Assembly (NCBI GenBank): GCA_029204225.1
Contig: CM055107.1
Coordinates: forward strand, 27,769,072 to 27,833,071
Source of the DNA: Diphasiastrum complanatum
Taxonomy: Eukaryota > Streptophyta > Lycopodiopsida > Lycopodiales > Lycopodiaceae
Length of the DNA: 64,000 nt
Reading direction: 5' to 3'
The notes under the pieces are model-generated. The model was not told the origin of the DNA. It ran no database searches and saw nothing but the letters and a program-made list of their open reading frames with translations. The stretch's first letter is position 1; every line of letters begins with the position of its first letter. Below are positions 58,841 to 64,000 of the stretch, in pieces. The position numbers and the translations under genes were made by a program.

Positions 58841-58960
58841 AGATGCTTCTTCAGGCTTGAAAATCTTCCATTCTTGAAAGTGTCATAAATTAGTGGTTTA
58901 TCAAAGATGATTGACTATTGGATTAGAGGAGCTCTGATCATAACAGAGGCTCTGATACCT

Positions 58961-59620
58961 TGTCGGAAATCAGTGAGAATGAGTGGAAGCTGATGAGCGA
59001 GCTTGGTGTAGGATCGGAAGCACCACAATTAGCAACAAAATATTCGAAATGAACGATTCACAGATGCACAATAAAATGATACAGTAGTAGGACTTAAATT
59101 GCACTTTGATTAATATCAACAAATGAGTACAATTGCTTGAAGTAATAACTTTAGCTGGTTGAGCGTGATAACACTGGCTACAGAAACTCGAAAAATCAAA
59201 AGAAGATTTTGAAAAGATTAACCGATTTGATATCCTACAAATATCCACAACAATCTTTTCTAAAGTTATTACAACTGCCTCATTACTATATGCTTTGTAC
59301 AATGTAGGCGGATTGTCGACACGAAGTCATTGGGTCCAGATTTTAGACCAACAGTATCAAATTTTAGACCATATCGAAATTTACAATGTATCGAAAAATG
59401 TACAATGACTCAAAAATATACACTAACTCAAAAAACTATGGATTTTCGAGTCGATCTGGTATCAAAAAAATCTAGAAAATTAGATCTTGAATTTTTCGAC
59501 CTTCTGCTCCAAAATTCGAGTCTTTTTTTGGGGGAAGGGGAGGGGGGTGTGGAGGGCTTTGTACAACTTTCAGAATGCTCATTAAAGAATGGATTTGAGA
59601 CTGAGCACCGAATTCCAACA
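58961..59620 (-). repeat. LTR C (copia-type), with a polypurine tract on one side and a primer site on the other
   Basis: On the minus strand TTAAGGGAGAG leads into TGTTGGAATTC at 59620. The LTR ends TTTCCGACA at 58961; the ends TGTTGG and CCGACA are near-inverted. The primer motif AGGTATCAGAGCC (58960-58948) follows at once. Copia pol lies directly upstream, so this is a 3' LTR of that element, yet the primer site marks it also as a 5' LTR. Confidence 0.78.
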
Positions 59621-59627
59621 CTCTCCC

Positions 59628-60166
59628 TTAATGTGGATCTTGAAAAGCTTTGATCTTCAAACTTAACATGTCGTTGAATCTGAGATGGTGCTCCTTTGAT
59701 AGAGCCCTTGTGAAGTAATATGATTTTCTAAGATTTGTCCTGCTTGGTCGATTTCTAGATTTCGAGACTGTAGTGGGATGGAACCATATCAGTTTTTTGT
59801 ACTCCAGTGCTAACATGCATTTCAGATCCTTCATCAGTTTCAAATTATTACTGAATAGTAGAGTATCATCTACATAAAGAGTGGTGCGGATGAAGAAATC
59901 TAATACAGACTTGAAGTAAATATTTGAGTCTGCCAAGTTTGGATAGAAACCATTCTCATTTAGAAATGCGAATTTGGTGTTCTCTTTTGCTTTGCACTGG
60001 TCAGCATCAGTAGACGACTTTGCCTCTGAAGTAGTGTTGAGTTCATGCACAAAGTACCAGGCTGGATCATCCACGAATCAGGATGGAGCCTGTCTGGATT
60101 GATGCAATCTTTTGAGTTGAAATTTGATCCTCTGATGTAATTCAATCCGTTGTGATTCTGACTCAT
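59628..60166 (-). pseudogene. copia reverse transcriptase fragment
   Basis: The minus strand encodes FLNENGFYPNLADSNIYFKS and TLYVDDTLLFSNNLKLMKDL with the RT catalytic YVDD box, then CMLALEYKKL. It ends at HHLRFNDMLSLKIKAFQDPH, just before the polypurine tract. The RNase H domain is missing. It probably belongs to the same element as the integrase fragment at 62600-62990, the two being separated by family B. Confidence 0.88.
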
Positions 60167-60419
60167 TTTTTGAGTCAGTGTACTTTGCTTTGATCAGTAA
60201 GACACACAATATTTGAATCAAATCACAAAAGAAATCAGATCCAAACTCCTATTGGACTCAACAAATACCAATAACTCTTTCTTTTGAGAGTTGAAATGGA
60301 TATGTAAAGATTTGACACCTAGATTTTCCTTTTCATTTGACTAGTTTTCTCAACACTTGATATTCTTGAACAAAAGATGGGTTTTGTTTCAAATACATGA
60401 AAATCAAACTTAATCACTT

Positions 60420-61765
60420 CTTTTGGACTCACTCTTGACCCAGATAGTCTCACTCTTGAGATTTAGAATGAAGTTGATTTGATTTGACAACAAATTATAC
60501 CACCAATTTTCACAAAACATAGGACCCACTCTAGATCACTCAAACTTGACATGTACATTTGATTCAAACACATAAAATTAAGATCCAATCACCCCTTTTC
60601 GAATCCCTCTTTCCCAAAATAATATCTCTCTTGAGATTTGGAATGGATTTGAAATAGTTTGATAACAATCTATGTCAAGAATTTTTCATCAAGCTAAAAA
60701 AAAAAAAACATCTAGAGATTCACAAAGATCCCAACCATGCATGAATACTCAAATATGGATTCCTCCTCACTAAGATATTGTGCTTCAAAGAGCTAATGCC
60801 ACTTAGAAAGATTTGATCACCTAGGAGAAGACAAATTCTCCACCAATAACAACACAAAATGAGCTTCTAGATCTTGCCCTCTACAAAGGAAGGAACTGTT
60901 AGAAAATTGGATCTCTCTCTACACATTTGCCATACACACCTCAATGACTCTTTTCAAGCCTAACAAACACTCAAAAATGTTGAGTAGGGTTCAACAATGT
61001 GACTTGGATCTCAATCTCTTTTCTAGAACTCTCAATTGAAGCCAATCTATGTCAAATTCTACAAAAGATTTGCATAGATGCTATATATGCACTAGAAATT
61101 CTCAAAGGTTTCACTTGGAGGACAGATCCAAAGATGTTTTCTAGCAAATTGATGCTTCTAAACTTGACCTTATCACTCTTGAACAAATCTAGTGTGATGG
61201 TACAATGGATTTCATCCTCTCACCTTGCATATCACTCAACCTATGATTTTTGGCAATTTTCTCTCTCAACTTTGACATGTACTCAAAAAATCAGAGAAAC
61301 ACATTTAATGCACCTGAATCAAGCTTCAAATTGATTATTCTATAGAAAAAGCCTGAATTTGCACTAAAAATCTCTAAATTTGGGTGTATGAGTCAAATTA
61401 TGCATCAATTTGAATTTTCTCAACCAAAACAGGTGTGAAAGGTACATCTATAGCCTACAACAAGTTTTGGCACAAAAAAATTGAATCTAATTCATTAGCT
61501 AGTTTTCACAAACTTGCTAATTTGGGAGATTTAGCATGAAACGGAAGTATAAGGCTCCAAAACCCTAAATCGTATGTTCTAGCACATGTGAAAAGTACCC
61601 CTGCAGCCCACAACAAGTTTTTGTCCATAATTTTTGAGTATACCTAACCTATTCAACTCGCCACATCAAAATTAGCTAGTTTCCAAAAACTTGCTAATTT
61701 GGGCTTAGTTTTGGATCAATACCATCAAATCTTCATAAATCCTCTTGTCCTTGGCTCTGATACCA
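60420..61765 (-). repeat. Family B internal region and leader, right copy
   Basis: The primer-binding site TGGTATCAGAGCC (61765-61753) follows the right LTR. 60540-61290 matches the left copy. 60420-60530 encodes the start of the unknown ORF (ENWWYNLLSNQINFILNLKS) but breaks off at about 60420. A second, more diverged version of the same module (HRLLSNYFKSIPNLKRDIIL) lies at 60600-60700, with a stop, so the module is tandemly duplicated here. No 3' LTR follows. Confidence 0.75.
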
Positions 61766-62593
61766 TGTGGAAATCTGCAAAATTGGACCAAGAATGGATC
61801 CTAAAATGATCCACAAGAGTGATTGGATGTTAGATACAATTGATCTATCAATCTACACAAGATTTAGATCAATCTAGATCAAATTTAGATGAGAAAATCT
61901 AACAAGAACAATTATAAATGAAAGAGAATTGTACTTGTTAGTTTCACACATGTGAAAACCTGTCAGAGTACGGACTCCAGTCTAAAATCAAAGTACAATA
62001 TGATAGGAACACAAAACTATCAAGAGAAATGAAGACAAATGATGAGATCGACTAAATTGCCTCCAAAACCAAGATTGGTGTTGCTTAATGATTATGGCCA
62101 AATGTGGCTCTATATATACAAAAAGTGGGAACTCGTGGTACTGATGATCCCTCTCATCTCACATGTGTGAGGGTGCTTTGTCATGTGATGATTCATCATG
62201 CAAAATTGACACTTGGACAAAACCTTCTATGTTGAGTTTTGGTCCAATTCTACTATATAGAGAACTAGCGAAAACTCCTCTAGAAGTGAAAATTCGACTT
62301 CCTCAGCCTATTCCACACGTGTGAGCATACCTCTACACATGGGATTTGACACCTAATCTCATGATGTGGCTTCATGCAATCTCTAGATTGATGCCATGTG
62401 GCATATGACTAAAAAACATGATTTTGGCCTTTTTAGCTAATAGAACTTGATTTAAACTATATGTACAAGCTATATGATTGTACTACATGAAAAGTACATT
62501 TATTTCACACGTGGGAATAAGCTCCACACATGTGTAATCATCCTATATACATAGATTTGGCCTTGACCAAGCATGATTTTTGCATTTTTCACA
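61766..62593 (-). repeat. Family B LTR, right copy (5' LTR)
   Basis: LTR of 828 bp on the minus strand, from TGTGAAAAATGCA at 62593 to GATTTCCACA at 61766. It aligns with 49844-50675 and is directly followed by a perfect TGGTATCAGAGC primer site. At 62593 it interrupts a copia integrase. It contains palindromic CACATGTG/CACACGTGTG words and a TATATATA near 62110. Confidence 0.88.
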
Positions 62594-62990
62594 GGGTCTT
62601 GAGTTGTTGACTGGTCTGTGTTTCAGCAAACTGTTGAAATAGTTGAATGCCTCAGACTTGTTCTTAATGAACATAATGTTGGTAAATCTCGAATAATCAT
62701 CGATAAAAGTGATAAAATATAGTGCTGAACCCAGAGAGGGAATACTCATAGGGCCACACATAGGAAGTACTCGTAGGGAGTACTCATAGGGCCACACAGA
62801 TCACTATGTATCAATTCTAGAATGGACTTAGCTCTAGTGGCTTGTCCCTTTGGAAATATTGATCTAGGCTGTTTGCCTAGTAGGCACATCTCACAAACAT
62901 GTCGAATGTCAGTGGAGGTAGTATTAAATGTTGATTTCACATGTGTGGACTGTCCACAACATGTACTTGTGATCTCCTAAGGTGTGTAGA
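62594..62990 (-). pseudogene. copia GAG-pre-integrase/integrase fragment
   Basis: The minus strand encodes DIRHVCEMCLLGKQPRSIFP (the CxxC of the HHCC zinc-binding region), SILELIHSDLCGPM, and then, across a small internal duplication of about 30 bp, ALYFITFIDDYSRFTNIMFI with the first catalytic Asp and KNKSEAFNYFNSLL. It is cut at 62594 by the family B LTR. The duplication (GTACTCATAGGG repeated near 62745-62790) breaks the frame. Confidence 0.9.
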
Positions 62991-64000
62991 TGCACCAAGA
63001 TCAAGACTAGATTGAGATTCAAGATCTATCTTTGAATCTATGGCAAAAACACAATACCATTCAATCACTTCCAACTCTCACTCACACGTGTGGGAAGTGT
63101 TCCAAAAGTAATCTAAGAAAAAACAAGCTGCTCTCCTCGGGTAGAGAGAGAAAATCATCAATAGCTCTCGGGTAGAGAGAGAAAGCTAGAAAATCACTTA
63201 CACTCAAAATCCACTCAATCTCACAATCAATTAGATCCAAATGAGGAGTACAATGATACTAGTAGATCCATGAGCTACCACTATGCTTAACTATGATTGG
63301 ACCACACTTTGCCACCTCTTACTCCTATTGGACCATTGATCCATGCACCTCTAAATTCTATTGGACCATTTTCAAGCAAACCTCAAATTCTATTGGACCA
63401 CTCATGGGTCCACCTCTAAATGGCAAGAGCTTTGCCATCCTTAGCTTTCCAAATGGTCAGCATGTCAAGTTCAACCGACTTGGCTATTGAACCGTTGACA
63501 TATCCCCAGAGATTTTTTTTCTGATAACGACAACTCACGAGATATAAAAATGAAAAGATATGCATAATACACATGCAAGTGGAGAAGAGTGAATCATAGT
63601 TCCTGTGCGAACTCCATTGTGTCTTAATTATCTGATTCCTTAGAATCAGAGATATATGAGAGAGTGAAAGCCATTCAAGAAATAGAGATAGTTATTTAAT
63701 CTACGGCTAGCTAAGTAAGATCATTGCACACAGAGCGCCACTATTGTGAACCATTCTTGTGCACATGATCATGATCTGATCATTGTATTCACAATAAGTT
63801 TAATTCAAATTCTCTATTTTCTTATGTGTATTTCACTATGAATGCTTTCTAATAATTTTCTTTCTCAATTTATGCTCACTCAATTCAGAATGTCTAATCT
63901 CAAAGGAAGCATGGTTGTCTCAGACGTCTAATTGTTTCGTTCCCTTCATGGTTGTCTTTTACACCTACCAAGACATTCTTCCATTCGATCTAAGTCAATG
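62991..64000. other. Retroelement-flanking spacer with short tandem repeats
   Basis: No gene supported. CTCGGGTAGAGAGAGAAA occurs twice (about 63138 and 63168). A unit of about 35-40 bp containing (C/T)TATTGGACCA is repeated three times at 63325-63405, with a related ATTGGACCA at about 63295. The upstream part of the copia element should lie here but is not readable. Confidence 0.45.

Overview
The window is nuclear DNA of a land plant with a repeat-rich genome. The evidence is spliced genes with GT-AG introns, a nuclear gene for plastid ribosomal protein S9 with a transit-peptide-like leader, a P-class PPR gene, and fragments of Ty1/copia, Ty3/gypsy and Helitron elements. Long (CT)n tracts, AT-rich spacers and mostly old, frameshifted transposons fit a large genome such as a gymnosperm or fern. 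The species cannot be fixed from this sequence.

Only three host genes are convincing. (1) 1055-5524, minus: the first four exons of a PDAP1/HASPP28-like phosphoprotein gene, which runs off the left edge; its third intron (about 2.9 kb) holds a dead gypsy integrase. (2) 20252-21106, minus: RPS9 (plastid bS9), two exons. (3) 40085-42208, plus: an intronless PPR protein with eight 35-residue repeats and a degenerate SMR-like tail. I see no operon-like or pathway link between them; they are islands in transposon DNA.

Layout: 1-6 kb PDAP1-like gene and promoter; 6-7.6 kb unassigned; 7.7-8.3 kb a degenerate primer-binding site and two long CT arrays; 8.4-9.9 kb a broken Helitron helicase, then a telomere-like tract and dispersed repeat R1 (second copy at 22.1-22.7 kb); 13.8-17.5 kb a decayed minus-strand gypsy block with tandem repeats and a nested 339-bp MITE-like element; 17.8 kb a tRNA-derived SINE; 20-21.1 kb RPS9; 21.7 kb a second tRNA-like element; 25.0-31.4 kb an internally deleted copia element with both LTRs, between inverted copies of another repeat; 34-39.6 kb two facing, internally deleted gypsy relatives; 40-42.2 kb PPR gene; 46.8-55.4 kb a gypsy element with two LTRs interrupted by repeat family B; 58.4-63 kb copia fragments interrupted by the LTR and 5' part of a second family B copy.

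The most unusual item is family B (49844-52640 and 60430-62593). It has about 830-bp LTRs, a TGGTATCAGAGC-type primer site and a polypurine tract. In place of recognisable gag-pol it carries a 305-residue ORF of unknown function whose N-terminal module is conserved at protein level in the second copy. No CRISPR, defence or secondary-metabolism system is visible.
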